NCBI GenBank assembly: GCA_020532085.1
Contig: JAJBAV010000001.1
Location: forward strand, 62,001-126,000
Direction: 5' to 3'
Source of the DNA: Candidatus Cloacimonadota bacterium
Lineage (GTDB): Bacteria > Cloacimonadota > Cloacimonadia > Cloacimonadales > Cloacimonadaceae
Length of the DNA stretch: 64,000 nucleotides
The notes under the pieces are model-generated. The model was not told where the DNA came from and did no database searches. It was given only the letters and a program-made list of their open reading frames with translations. Made by a program: the position numbers and the translations under genes. Numbering within the stretch: the first letter of the stretch is position 1; every line of letters starts with the position of its first letter. Positions 44,297 through 52,552 of this stretch are shown piece by piece.

Positions 44297-44711
44297 GTCT
44301 ATCCTTATGTTTTTCCATAAATTGGACTCACGGGACCAGAAACGGCAGGGGGCGTATTTGTCAAGCCTTTCCGGCCCGGACACTTGCGGAAATGACTTCC
44401 AGGGCCGGAGCCCATGCCGGACGGCTGCCGCCGCTTGGTTTGCGGGAACAAATTTTTTCTTGACAGGAAATGGCCGGTGGGGAGGATGCGTTCACTCGAC
44501 GGTCAGAAAAATTCGCAACAGGAGGTTGTAACTATGTACGGGTTCAGGGGATCTGCGGTTCCCTCAAAATCACGGGAAATCTCTGGCGCATCGCGCGCGG
44601 GGACAATTATGGGTCTGGATCCTGCTTTTTCCCGGCCACTGGCTTGAACTGAAGCCGTGCGGGAAAGGTACGCTCCGGAGCAATCAATGTAAACTGTATT
44701 AGGGAGGAAAA
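44297..44711. other. Intergenic with divergent TTGACA elements
   Basis: No gene seen. TTGACA on the minus strand at 44359-44364 (63 bp before tyrS) and on the plus strand at 44460-44465. Neither has a clear -10. A GGAGGTTGTAACTATG string at 44520 begins a short out-of-context frame I do not support. GGGAGGAAAA just before 44712 is the ribosome binding site of the next gene. Confidence 0.5.
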
Positions 44712-45284
44712 ATGTATCAGGTCCTGTTCAAGGAAGGGACATACCAAATCGTGAAACAGGGAATGCCGGTGTACACGCCGGCGGGAAGCATCGTAAGCGC
44801 CGAAAACGAAATGCTGGCCCGGAAACTGCGGGAGCATTTCCTGGCCTTTGGCACATCCCACGCGGACTGGCGCTCGCTGGCCCACTTCCACTTTCCCCTG
44901 CTGGACTTCGTGCGCCACTACCCCAAAACCGACGTGATCATGCGCCTGGTGATGGACCTGGATCCTTACAACGACTGGACCCTCCGGCCCGTGGCTGACA
45001 ATCCGGAGCTGGAACGGCACCGGGAAGGGCTCTTTGGAGATCCGGCCACGCAACTTGCCCAAGGCCGCGCCTGGCTGGCCAGCCTGAACGAGTATCAGCT
45101 CTGCGCCGCCCTGGTGCTGGGCAGGGACCTGGGCAGCATCAACGCCGCCTGGATGGCCACCATGCACTGTGACAACGATGCGGAGAAACAATTCAGGTCC
45201 GGTCTGGTCCTCTTCAATCCTGAACTGGGCAACCGCCCCCTGCGCGAGCTTTTGGCCAACTATCGCTTTTACCGGGGACTGTAG
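44712..45284 (+). CDS. Conserved-looking protein of unknown function
   Basis: 190 residues behind a strong GGGAGG. There is no signal peptide or membrane helix. It opens MYQVLFKEGTYQIVKQGMPV and has VYTPAGSIVSAENEMLARKL, LRPVADNPELERHREGL, and a Leu/Ala-rich helical C-terminal half (ASLNEYQLCAALVLGRDLG). The first third faintly recalls ATP12-like chaperones (TPAG...LA..L), but I would not assign that. Codon use is like its neighbours, so it is a real, native gene. It is monocistronic. Confidence 0.75.
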   Translation: MYQVLFKEGTYQIVKQGMPVYTPAGSIVSAENEMLARKLREHFLAFGTSHADWRSLAHFHFPLLDFVRHYPKTDVIMRLVMDLDPYNDWTLRPVADNPELERHREGLFGDPATQLAQGRAWLASLNEYQLCAALVLGRDLGSINAAWMATMHCDNDAEKQFRSGLVLFNPELGNRPLRELLANYRFYRGL

Positions 45285-45900
45285 CGGCAACGGCGATTCC
45301 ACGGCCAGGGCGTCATTCCGGGGAAGTCGCACAAGCGACTGGGGCCAGGGTGTCATTCCGGGGAAGCGGGGTCCTCGCGGACGAGCGTAGCGAGTTCGTG
45401 GGGTGCGGATGGGACCCCGGAATCCAGAAACCAGCACCACCCCGCCTCAAACTTACGTCATTCCGGGCAAGCGTGCGCCAGCACGCGGGGAACCGGAATC
45501 CAGACGATGTGGGTAATGCCTTGGGAGGGTTTCGATGCAGACTGCGTCTGGATCGACCCCTCTTTGGCCTGAGTCTGAGATGGGCTATTCCCGCCAGGTT
45601 TGGATTCCGTCTCTTCGCGCCAGAGGCGCTCCTTTACGGAATGACGTGCGTTTGAGGCGGGGAGAGGGATGTTCTGCTGTAGCCGATGCTCCTGCGTCGC
45701 TCGACTCCAGCGGGGTAGGGGATGTTTGAATCCGTTCAATCCGTAAATCCGTTCAATCCGTGAATCCGTATGAAAATGTGTATGCCCGGGTTCTGCTGTA
45801 GTCGATGCTCCTGCGTCGCTCGACTCCAGCCTCTCCGTCACGGAAGCCAAGTGATCCGGCAGGGCAAGGCAGAGGCCGGAGGCTGCCGCCAACTTGATCC
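45285..45900. repeat. Mosaic of GTCATTCCGG palindromes and GCTCGACTCCAGC blocks
   Basis: Units: 45311-45350, 45352-45427 (with GACGAGCGTAGCGAGTTCGT inside), 45457-45503, an inverted unit at about 45602-45652, the block GATGCTCCTGCGTCGCTCGA at ~45686 and again at ~45801, and direct repeats ATCCGTTCAATCCGT at 45732-45765. No gene is supported here. This is the same family found in gatE and around 4200 and 21000. Confidence 0.8.
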
Positions 45901-45908
45901 CGGCCAAA

Positions 45909-45942
45909 AGAAAAAGCCGGAAACCAATCTGAGGTTTCCGGC
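45909..45942 (-). terminator. Rho-independent terminator of the flavodoxin-nucleotidase operon
   Basis: On the minus strand GCCGGAAACC/GGTTTCCGGC (10-bp perfect stem, 7-base loop, 45916-45942) is followed by TTTTTCTTTT. It is 26 bp after the flavodoxin stop codon. Confidence 0.88.
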
Positions 45943-45967
45943 CTGGAAGTTGAGCTTGTATCCTGGT

Positions 45968-46453
45968 CTATCGGACTTGCGCGCAGATCAGGTTCGCGGC
46001 TTCTTCGTATTTGTCCATTTTACGTTTGGCGGCGCTGGGCAGCGCCAGTCCTGGCAGCGCTTGCGCCCCGGCGTTGCCGGCCAGTCTGCGCAAAGTGTTC
46101 ACGGAGGAGTTTCCGGTGAGCCAGGCCCAGGGAAAAGAGTGGGTCACGAAAGGCAGCACCTGCCTGCCTCTGAGCTGAGGTGCCAGGTCCGCCATCGCTT
46201 TCAGCAGCAAGGGATAGGGCCGGAACGCCCAGACCGGGCCACCGATGAGAACGATGTCCGCGGAGCTCACATCAGGCAGGTTGGTTATCCGGATGTTTCC
46301 GGCGGCCATGGGTTTGCTCTGGTCCAGGGGCGGATCGGAGACCAGCTGGGTGAGGTTCACCTGATGTCCGGCCTCCATCAGTTTGGCGCTTATCATTTCC
46401 CCCAGTTTCAGGGTGTTGCCGGATTGGGAGCAGATCACCATTGATACTTTCAT
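45968..46453 (-). CDS. Flavodoxin-family protein
   Basis: 161 residues. SQSGNTLKL at 9-17 is the FMN phosphate loop and IGGPVWAFRPYP near 69-80 the second flavin loop (family W/Y position). HSFPWAWLTG follows. It resembles the NAD(P)H-dependent, single-domain flavodoxin group; electron partner unknown. The start overlaps the nucleotidase gene by 4 bp and a strong terminator follows, so it is the last gene of that operon. Confidence 0.85.
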   Translation of the reverse strand: MKVSMVICSQSGNTLKLGEMISAKLMEAGHQVNLTQLVSDPPLDQSKPMAAGNIRITNLPDVSSADIVLIGGPVWAFRPYPLLLKAMADLAPQLRGRQVLPFVTHSFPWAWLTGNSSVNTLRRLAGNAGAQALPGLALPSAAKRKMDKYEEAANLICAQVR

Positions 46454-48108
46454 GGCAGCATCTCCGGGGTGGGTTTGGCGTTGTCGTCGCGTTCCCAGCG
46501 GTCGTCGATCCTGGTGCGGACGGGGCTGTTCTTCCGGAAGTAGTTAACGATGGCGTCGCGCAGGTTGATCTGATGGAAGATGATGTCTTCCGCGGGCACC
46601 TGGGTGAGCAGCGTGAGCCCTGCGTTGCCCTGCATCAAAAAGTCGGTGGTGGTGCAGGTGTAGATCTTGTTTTTGTCCCAGGGTTCGCCGGCGATCTTGA
46701 GCGAGGTCACGCGGTCGAAATTGGGCCGTTTTTTGGAATAGACCACGTTGACACCGGAGACCACCAGGCCGTGGCGTCCGCCTTCCACGCGGGTTTCGAT
46801 GATGCGGCGCAGGAATTCGCCGGTGCAGCGGAAACTCACCACCATGTTGTCGAAAGGCATCACCTGAAAGACGTCGCGGTAGGTTACAGGCCCGTTTTTG
46901 ATGTCCGCGCGCACGCCACCGAGGTTCAGAAAGGCGAAATCGGCGTTCACTTCGTGGCGCATGGCGTCCGTGATCGTGTTTCCCATCAGGCTTTGGGCAT
47001 CCACGTTGGTGCGGGAGAGATAGACCCCTGCGGTGCCGATGATCTCATCCATGCCTTCTTCGGCAACGGCCACCTGGGCTTCGATGGTGGCGGAGATCTC
47101 CGGGTCCGGGATGAATTGGTCCTCAAACAGGGTGATCATCAGGCCTTCGCGCAGAGCGGGCAATTCATAGCCGCTCACGCTTTTGGTTTCGGGATCGATC
47201 GTAAGCGTCATCCAGCCAAGGTTCGAGCCGTAGGCATAGCCCTGGATCACCATGGTGTGGGTGTAGGGATCGATCCAGGGTTTGGGAATGCCGCGGTGCA
47301 TGTGGCCGCCGATGAAGAGATCGATACCGGGCACTTCGCGCGCGATCTCCTGGGCGTCCCAGCCCCAAGCGGCGTAACGCTCTGCCTGCAGCGGATTGCC
47401 CTGGGCGTCGTAGCGCGAAAGGTAGGTTTCCTCGATCTCGTAGGGCAAGCCGGCGTGGCCCAGAACGATCACGATATCGGCCCTTTCCTGGTCGCGCACG
47501 ATCTCCACGTACTTGCTTACCGCGATCTTTTCGTCCACAAAATCGATATTCTTGATGTGCTCCGGGAAGCTCATCTTTTCCGTGTCCGTGGTGGTGAAGC
47601 CGATCACGCCGATGCGCAGGCCCAGCCTTTCGAAGATGCGGTAGGGCACCACATACCAAGGCAGGTCGCCGGTGCGCCGGTCGATGATGTTGCAGGAAAG
47701 GATCGGGAAATTCACGCATTCCAGCGTTTCCATCAGCTCTTCGTCGATGATGTCGAACTCGTGGTTGCCCACGGTCATGGCGTCGTAGCCGATGGCGTTC
47801 ATATATTCGATCACGGCGCGGCCTTTGGTGACCGTTCCAACGGGGCGTCCCTGGAAAAAGTCGCCGGCGTCCAGCAGCAGGGAAGCGCGTTGTTCGTTTC
47901 CCTGCGAGCGCACGTGCTTGATCAGAGTGGCCGCGGACGCCCCTCCACCAAGTTGGGGAGGAAAGTCCGGGTTCATGAAAGTGGCCTCCGAGCGGTCGAT
48001 GCCGCCGTGGACGTCATTGGAAAACATGATGTCCAAACGAAGGTCTTCTGCGCCGAGTCCAGCCGCGAGGGCCAGGCAGAGCGCTGTGAGCAGAATGATA
48101 TTTTTCAT
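46450..48108 (-). CDS. 5'-nucleotidase/UshA-like metallophosphoesterase
   Basis: 552 residues with signal peptide MKNIILLTALCLALAAGLGA. The N-terminal metallophosphatase domain has FSNDVHGGID, LLLDAGDFFQG, VGNHEFD, VLGHAGLP and GGHMHRG, together the full dimetal site. The C-terminal substrate-binding domain shows LGGVRADIKNG, VMPFDNMVV and VSGVNVVYSKK. It acts in the periplasm on nucleotides or UDP-sugars; exact substrate unclear. Coupled to the flavodoxin gene. Confidence 0.92.
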   Translation of the reverse strand: MKNIILLTALCLALAAGLGAEDLRLDIMFSNDVHGGIDRSEATFMNPDFPPQLGGGASAATLIKHVRSQGNEQRASLLLDAGDFFQGRPVGTVTKGRAVIEYMNAIGYDAMTVGNHEFDIIDEELMETLECVNFPILSCNIIDRRTGDLPWYVVPYRIFERLGLRIGVIGFTTTDTEKMSFPEHIKNIDFVDEKIAVSKYVEIVRDQERADIVIVLGHAGLPYEIEETYLSRYDAQGNPLQAERYAAWGWDAQEIAREVPGIDLFIGGHMHRGIPKPWIDPYTHTMVIQGYAYGSNLGWMTLTIDPETKSVSGYELPALREGLMITLFEDQFIPDPEISATIEAQVAVAEEGMDEIIGTAGVYLSRTNVDAQSLMGNTITDAMRHEVNADFAFLNLGGVRADIKNGPVTYRDVFQVMPFDNMVVSFRCTGEFLRRIIETRVEGGRHGLVVSGVNVVYSKKRPNFDRVTSLKIAGEPWDKNKIYTCTTTDFLMQGNAGLTLLTQVPAEDIIFHQINLRDAIVNYFRKNSPVRTRIDDRWERDDNAKPTPEMLP

Positions 48109-48179
48109 AATTATAAGTTTATCCTTTAGCTACAAGTTATCTGCCGGCTGCCACATGACAAGCGAATATTTACTGTTTC

Positions 48180-49628
48180 TCACCAAGAGATACTAAGGCT
48201 GGCGCTCAGGCTCAAGTTGCTTTCCCGCACCTTGTCCGGGTTTTCCCAGCCGCGGTCGGTGAGCACGATGTACTGATTCGGCCAAAGCTGGTAGGTGTCG
48301 TCGTCGGTGTATTCGGTGTCATCGTAATACTTATCCCTGAACATATCCAAGGCTTCGTATTCCCGCCAGGAATAGCCGATGCCGAGGTCCAGATGCAGGT
48401 TGTCTGTCAGGAAAACGCTGCTGCCTCCGGAGATGGTGGGTGTGATAACTTTTCTGACGGTGATTGTTCCGTCTCGCTCTAATTCGCGAAGATAGCTGGT
48501 TTCAGATCTGAAACCCAGGCGCAGGGGCAGGCGGTTCGTGATGTGGTGTTCCACCCCGGCTGAGAAATTGTAACAATCATCGTAAGGGAAATACTGAACG
48601 ATTGTAAGTGTATCAGGTATTTCAAAATATTCTGGGATTTCGCTGAACTTGACCCATTCAACCTCCAGATTGAATCTGGTGCGCATGATCATGTTACGCG
48701 GCTGGTAGTTCAGGCCCAGACTGATCTGGGTCGGCAGGATATAATCTTCGGTGATGGACGCGGTGGAATCCATGGCCGCGTGACCATCCCAGGCTTCCTG
48801 CTGGATGGAGTAGTCAAGCTTGCGGTCCAGAGTGGATTTGAGCGCGTAAGTGCTGCCAATACCGAAGTTCTCATTGATCCGGATGCCGATGCCGCCTTTG
48901 AGGCGGTAGCCGTCGAGATCGACGTGCTCGGTATAGGTGGAATCAGGCAATACGCCTTCACCCACTGTATCGATGGCCCACTGACTCCAGCGGATGGTTT
49001 TGGAACTGGTGATGTCGCCGTAGAGCTTGCCAAAATCAAGGCCCAGATTGACGTCGAAGACCTGGCCGAGTCTGAAGCCCATGCTGGCAACGGCGGAGGC
49101 CTGATTAAGCACGCCCGTGTTTTCGATCCGGTTGATGGCTATCATCTCGGGATAGGAGTCGTTGTCGGTGTTGCGGTTGTTGCGGATCTGTTCGTCGTAA
49201 GTGCCGTCGAAACTCAGATAAGGCCTGTAATACGCTCCCACGCCGAGCCTTGCTTTCCCCAGTTTAAGAGCGGTGAAAGCGGCGGCGGAGTAGTCGTCGT
49301 ACATATTGATGTTGGAGGCGTAGACGGCGTCGTCGATGTAGTTGTCGAACGAATTGTAGAGCGGCACGGCCCGGTTGTCTTCGTTGCGGTTCACAAAAAC
49401 AGCGCCGGCGATCCCGGCCCCTTTGTCCATCAGGGTCAGGTTCGCGGGATTGATGATGATCCCGGCGGTGCGCATGTCGTCAAAAAGCCCGGTTCCGCCC
49501 ATGGCCTGGCTGCGGGCGTCAAGCACGCCGAAGCGGTTTCCAAAGTATGTATCGGTGATGGACCAGGCGCTCAGCCCGGCCAGGGAAAGAAGCATTGCCA
49601 GCATTATGATGAGATGTTTGTTGATCAT
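48180..49628 (-). CDS. PorV/UPF0164-like outer-membrane barrel
   Basis: 482 residues. Signal peptide (about 1-24), then GVLDARSQAMGGTGLFDDMRTAGIIINPANLTL, which is typical of OmpP1/FadL-related PorV/PorQ proteins of the type IX system and their relatives. The rest is alternating strands ending NLSLSASLSISW with aromatic C-terminus. In FCB bacteria such proteins act as shuttles or transport pores. Since proteins with type IX-like tails are encoded nearby, a PorV-like role is possible but not proved. Confidence 0.78.
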   Translation of the reverse strand: MINKHLIIMLAMLLSLAGLSAWSITDTYFGNRFGVLDARSQAMGGTGLFDDMRTAGIIINPANLTLMDKGAGIAGAVFVNRNEDNRAVPLYNSFDNYIDDAVYASNINMYDDYSAAAFTALKLGKARLGVGAYYRPYLSFDGTYDEQIRNNRNTDNDSYPEMIAINRIENTGVLNQASAVASMGFRLGQVFDVNLGLDFGKLYGDITSSKTIRWSQWAIDTVGEGVLPDSTYTEHVDLDGYRLKGGIGIRINENFGIGSTYALKSTLDRKLDYSIQQEAWDGHAAMDSTASITEDYILPTQISLGLNYQPRNMIMRTRFNLEVEWVKFSEIPEYFEIPDTLTIVQYFPYDDCYNFSAGVEHHITNRLPLRLGFRSETSYLRELERDGTITVRKVITPTISGGSSVFLTDNLHLDLGIGYSWREYEALDMFRDKYYDDTEYTDDDTYQLWPNQYIVLTDRGWENPDKVRESNLSLSASLSISW

Positions 49629-49639
49629 TATTCCTCCAC

Positions 49640-52261
49640 TTAGTAGCGGTATTCAAGGCTGAGACGGATGGTGTTTTCCTTGTGGTCCACCCGCTGGTAC
49701 AGGTTTTCACCTTCCACAGGCACGTTATACTGGCGGATGCTCAGTTCCTGCGTCTGATAGGTTTTGTTTCTGAATTTCAGAGAGAGATACATGTTGCGGG
49801 AGATCCTCGAATGCAGGGCCACCCAGGCTTTCATGCCCTTGTCGCCCATAAAGTCGATCTCCATGTCTTCCCAATCCCAGTGCGAAATGCCGTGGCCGAA
49901 CCAGTAGATCAGCGAGCCCTGCACTTTCAGGTTGGCGTTGAAGTTGTGGGTGTAGTTCACGCCGATATAGTCGCCGGTCATCAGGGTCATCGCGGCCGCC
50001 ATGGTGTTGTTGCCGGGCAGGGCCGGATTGGTGAGCGAGGTGTAGGCCGGGCTCAGCACGGTGTTGTAGCGGTATTCGAACTCCAGGAAATCGCGGTTGG
50101 AAAGGAAGGTGCGCACGCTGAAGGTGTATTCGTCGGTCTTGGAAACACCGCGTTCGGCGTAGTCGTCGTAGCGGTTGGTCTGGGTTTTAAAGCGCGCCCG
50201 CATGGCCAGCTGGAAAACCGGCCGGAATTCCAGCTCGGTTTGCAGCCGCACGGAGCGGCGCGCGTCGGAGAGGCGTTCCCAGATGTCCAGGTAGCTGCGG
50301 CCAATGGTGAAGAAGCGGTCGAATTTGTAGCGGGTCTCAAAGTAGATCCCTTTCTCCGGCTGGGATTGCGGCGCGTTCAGATAGATGTCCGCCAGGGTGG
50401 GATTGGTGAGCGCGTAGATGTTCTTTTCCAGGATGGTGTCGTTGAAGCGCTCGTGCTCGGAGAAGGAATTGCTGTAGGGATTGTCGAAGCCAATGTCGTA
50501 GTGGCGGTAAAGGCTGAGGAAATAGAGGTTGTCGAACTGGGTGTAGGCGCTCACGAGATAGGCCTTGGGATCATCGCCCAGTTTGAAGTCCGAGCCGTCC
50601 ACGCTCAATTCCGCGTATTCACCCTGCACGGAGACGTTGCCGAAAGTGGTTTGGGCGTCAAAACCCAGCACCCGGCGGTAGTTGCGGGCGTAGGTGTCGG
50701 TGAGGGTGCTGTAGAGGCCGGCGATCTCGGCGTCCATCATCTTGAATTTGGGATAGTAATAGGAATCGCGCACCAGCAGCATCTTGAGGTCGTTCCAGGC
50801 CGGCACCACGAAGTAGGCGTTGTCATAGAGCGCGGTGTAGGTGGTGAAGCCAAGCTTGGTGCCCAGGAAGGGATTCACCTGCAGATGCGTGCCCCAGAGG
50901 GTTTCGCGCAGCGCGTCCTTGCGGTAGGCCAGGTTGATGTAGTCCGTGGCGTAGGGCGAGCCGCTCTGCAGTTCGCTGTTGAAATGGGTTTCGGCCTCGC
51001 GCAGTTCCTCGGTGCCAAAGCGGGTGGTGGGGATCACATAGCCAAAAAGCTTGTCCTTGCCGCCTTCCTGGATGATCTCGCCATCCCGGTCCACGTAGGC
51101 CACCGCGTCCTTGTCATCCTGCGAGACCCAGCCGGAAACGCCGAACCAGGGATTGGTGAGTTCGACCGCCGCGCCGCGCAGGGCGTATTCCTGGGTGCGG
51201 GAAAGATCGGGGGTGAGGCCCAGGATGCGTTTGCTGAAGCCGTAGCCGGTCTTGCGGGCGCTGTAAAAATCGGTATTTTCCATCACCAGCCCTTCCCCAA
51301 AGGTGGCGCGGTAATGGCCCAGATATAGTTTCAGCCGGGTGTTGTCCAGCAGCGGCAGGGCGGTGTTCTCATAGCCGGCGTAGAACTTGGAATCGGCCAT
51401 GATCTCGGCGGGGCCTTTGTCCCGGATCGGAGTTTCACCCTTGGGGCTGTAATACATCCAGCCCACCTTGTAGTTGTTGCCGTAGCGGGCGCGCAGCTTC
51501 ACCAGCAGATCGGGGTTCACCTCGTCCATGTTGAAGTAGCCCCAGTAGGAAAGGTCCTTGCGGTGCGGGACCGTCACGCTGGAATTGCCGTAATCGCTGC
51601 GCAGGAAGCTCTCGTGATACATGTCGTAGGCGCCTTCCTCCAGATAGCGGGTGTAATACTCCATCTGGGCGTCCCACATGAAACGGTTGCTCACCGGCGG
51701 TTCCTTGTAATAGACGTAGCTGCGGAGGTTCGTGTAGCCGTAATAACTGAGCCCGGGTGAATTGCGCAGGTCGCGCATGTCCGCGATCGTGTCGCCCTGC
51801 GCGGTGCGTTTGAGAATGCCCACGGCGTCGATGGCGGAAACGTTGGGCAGGCTGATGAAGTCGTCGAAGTGCATCTTGTTCACGTTCTGGGGCGTCATCA
51901 GATAGTCCTCCCAGACGTCGGACATGCCTTCGGAGGCTCCCTCGTTGCTGTCCAGGCGTTCCAGCAGATCGCGGATCTCCTCGCGCCTGGCCGCCACCTC
52001 GTCTTCCTCCACGTACAGCGAAACCACTGCCAGATCCTTGATCCGCAGCAGCGTCGGCTGGTCGATGGAAGGAATCTCGCGCAGCTCGTAGATGTCGCTG
52101 AAAATGGAAATGTAGGTGCGGTAATCCAGGATGTCCCGGGCCTGCTTTTCCGTGAGCGGCAGCTGCAAAAGTTCGTCGAGGTTGGCGGTGTTCAGATCCA
52201 CTTTGGCGGCAATCTGCCCCAGACAAAAGAGGGCAAAGAGCAAGACAAATAACTTTTTCAT
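49640..52261 (-). CDS. HhH-domain protein fused to an outer-membrane beta-barrel
   Basis: 873 residues. After signal peptide MKKLFVLLFALFCLGQIAA comes KVDLNTANLDELLQLPLTEK, a ComEA-like helix-hairpin-helix, then a second HhH-like unit (MHFDDFISLPNVSAIDAVGI). From ~185 to the end is a chain of beta-strands with aromatic girdle residues (YARNYRRVLGFDAQTTFG, RYKFDRFFTIGRSYLDIW, NTIRLSLEYRY with C-terminal Tyr) that reads as a large outer-membrane barrel. Similar architectures occur in Bacteroidetes. DNA contact on the periplasmic side is suggested by the HhH domains but unproved. 11 bp upstream of the PorV-like gene. Confidence 0.85.
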   Translation of the reverse strand: MKKLFVLLFALFCLGQIAAKVDLNTANLDELLQLPLTEKQARDILDYRTYISIFSDIYELREIPSIDQPTLLRIKDLAVVSLYVEEDEVAARREEIRDLLERLDSNEGASEGMSDVWEDYLMTPQNVNKMHFDDFISLPNVSAIDAVGILKRTAQGDTIADMRDLRNSPGLSYYGYTNLRSYVYYKEPPVSNRFMWDAQMEYYTRYLEEGAYDMYHESFLRSDYGNSSVTVPHRKDLSYWGYFNMDEVNPDLLVKLRARYGNNYKVGWMYYSPKGETPIRDKGPAEIMADSKFYAGYENTALPLLDNTRLKLYLGHYRATFGEGLVMENTDFYSARKTGYGFSKRILGLTPDLSRTQEYALRGAAVELTNPWFGVSGWVSQDDKDAVAYVDRDGEIIQEGGKDKLFGYVIPTTRFGTEELREAETHFNSELQSGSPYATDYINLAYRKDALRETLWGTHLQVNPFLGTKLGFTTYTALYDNAYFVVPAWNDLKMLLVRDSYYYPKFKMMDAEIAGLYSTLTDTYARNYRRVLGFDAQTTFGNVSVQGEYAELSVDGSDFKLGDDPKAYLVSAYTQFDNLYFLSLYRHYDIGFDNPYSNSFSEHERFNDTILEKNIYALTNPTLADIYLNAPQSQPEKGIYFETRYKFDRFFTIGRSYLDIWERLSDARRSVRLQTELEFRPVFQLAMRARFKTQTNRYDDYAERGVSKTDEYTFSVRTFLSNRDFLEFEYRYNTVLSPAYTSLTNPALPGNNTMAAAMTLMTGDYIGVNYTHNFNANLKVQGSLIYWFGHGISHWDWEDMEIDFMGDKGMKAWVALHSRISRNMYLSLKFRNKTYQTQELSIRQYNVPVEGENLYQRVDHKENTIRLSLEYRY

Positions 52262-52420
52262 CGCTTTTCCTTACTATGCTTTATACTTTTGAAACTCAAA
52301 GTTTTTTTACAAGATTCACATTCTGTGGACTCCTGATAATCTGTAAAGCTTTTTTTGAGTTTGTCCTTCCAATATTCGAGTAATCCGCCAACTTTTTCCC
52401 GCCGCCGCGCCTCCCTGGTG

Positions 52421-52491
52421 ATCAATACGGAATAAATACGGGATCAATACGGATTTCATCCGTATTGATCCCGTATTTATTCCGTATTGAT
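52421..52491. repeat. Perfect palindrome of 11-bp units, copy 2
   Basis: Arms 52421-52454 and 52458-52491 are exact complements around TTC. Each has ATCAATACGG, ATAAATACGG and ATCAATACGG units. The outer CTCCC/GGGAG remnant matches copy 1 (25733-25821). It lies in the 291-bp gap between the HhH-barrel and the NB-ARC gene, 62 bp beyond the NB-ARC stop. The rest of the gap holds no gene. Confidence 0.95.
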
Positions 52492-52552
52492 AATGGGAGA
52501 CATCAAATCACGATGGAGAAATACTTGTTACTACATATGACCGATAGTATCA

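Noticed and set aside
46441-48129. 562-codon plus-strand open frame
   Set aside because: Antisense of the 5'-nucleotidase, which has full catalytic motifs.
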